A stretch of 14,832 nucleotides of DNA from an uncultured Eggerthellaceae bacterium (GTDB lineage Bacteria; Actinomycetota; Coriobacteriia; Coriobacteriales; Eggerthellaceae), in NCBI GenBank assembly GCA_910585565.1, contig CAJUFC010000222.1:1-14832 (forward strand), given 5' to 3'. Both the position numbers and the translations under genes were made by a program. Below the pieces are notes generated by a model that saw only the letters and a program-made list of their open reading frames with translations, did no database searches and had not been told where the DNA came from. Shown in pieces: positions 14,774 through 14,832 of this stretch; the stretch's first letter is position 1; each line of letters starts with the position of its first letter.

Positions 14774-14832
14774 CTACATCGCCTCCAGCGAGCCGCCGCG
14801 CGAAACCACGGTGACCACCGTCGAGGCGGGGG
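14774..14832 (-). CDS. C-terminal end of an unidentified upstream gene
   Basis: Only the last 18 codons are in the window (ending VVTVVSRGGSLEAM, then TAG). The stop is 2 bases before the GTG of the VirB6-like gene and carries its ribosome binding site, so it is almost certainly the preceding gene of the same transfer operon. Too little is visible to name it. Confidence 0.55.
   Translation of the reverse strand, partial: PASTVVTVVSRGGSLEAM

Overview
The window looks like part of a high-G+C integrative and conjugative or mobilizable element from an actinobacterium, most plausibly a gut Coriobacteriia member (Eggerthella/Gordonibacter/Collinsella-like). This rests on the strong G/C third-position bias, the partition-plus-mobilization gene order, and a surface protein with VaFE-type repeats and a class B sortase. 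No integrase, excisionase, att site, tRNA, rRNA or CRISPR array is visible. Element boundaries and exact species cannot be fixed from the sequence.

Left part (1-3800, minus strand): a type I restriction-modification operon in the order RHH regulator, GIY-YIG/DUF4357 protein, hsdM, hsdS (hsdS runs off the left edge; no hsdR is visible). The four genes are almost touching, so they are probably one mRNA. It would start at a TATAAT box near 3793-3798 that overlaps palindromes, a likely autoregulatory operator. A separate 100-residue helical protein of unknown function lies upstream at 3891-4193. This part is less G/C-rich than the rest and looks like cargo. The 4194-4737 stretch is non-coding.

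Middle part (4738-9568, plus strand): a degenerate YraN-like protein, a strong hairpin, then a cluster of four 12-bp repeats arranged as two palindromes (5166-5246) directly before parA-parB. After parB comes a hairpin-dense 209-bp gap, an oriT candidate. It is followed by mobC, an HUH relaxase, an unknown protein and a 31-residue hydrophobic peptide, each starting at or inside the end of the previous gene. A perfect palindromic terminator at 9570-9595 closes this transcription unit.

Right part (9624-14832, minus strand, converging on that terminator): the end of an unknown gene, a TrbL/VirB6-like channel protein, an unknown 152-residue protein, a large LPXTG-like surface adhesin with prealbumin-fold and VaFE domains, its class B sortase, and another 31-residue membrane peptide. 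Working together, ParAB would stabilise the element, MobC and the relaxase would process its DNA, the VirB6-like protein would belong to the mating channel, and the sortase-anchored adhesin could hold donor and recipient together. The restriction-modification cassette would be protective or addictive cargo.
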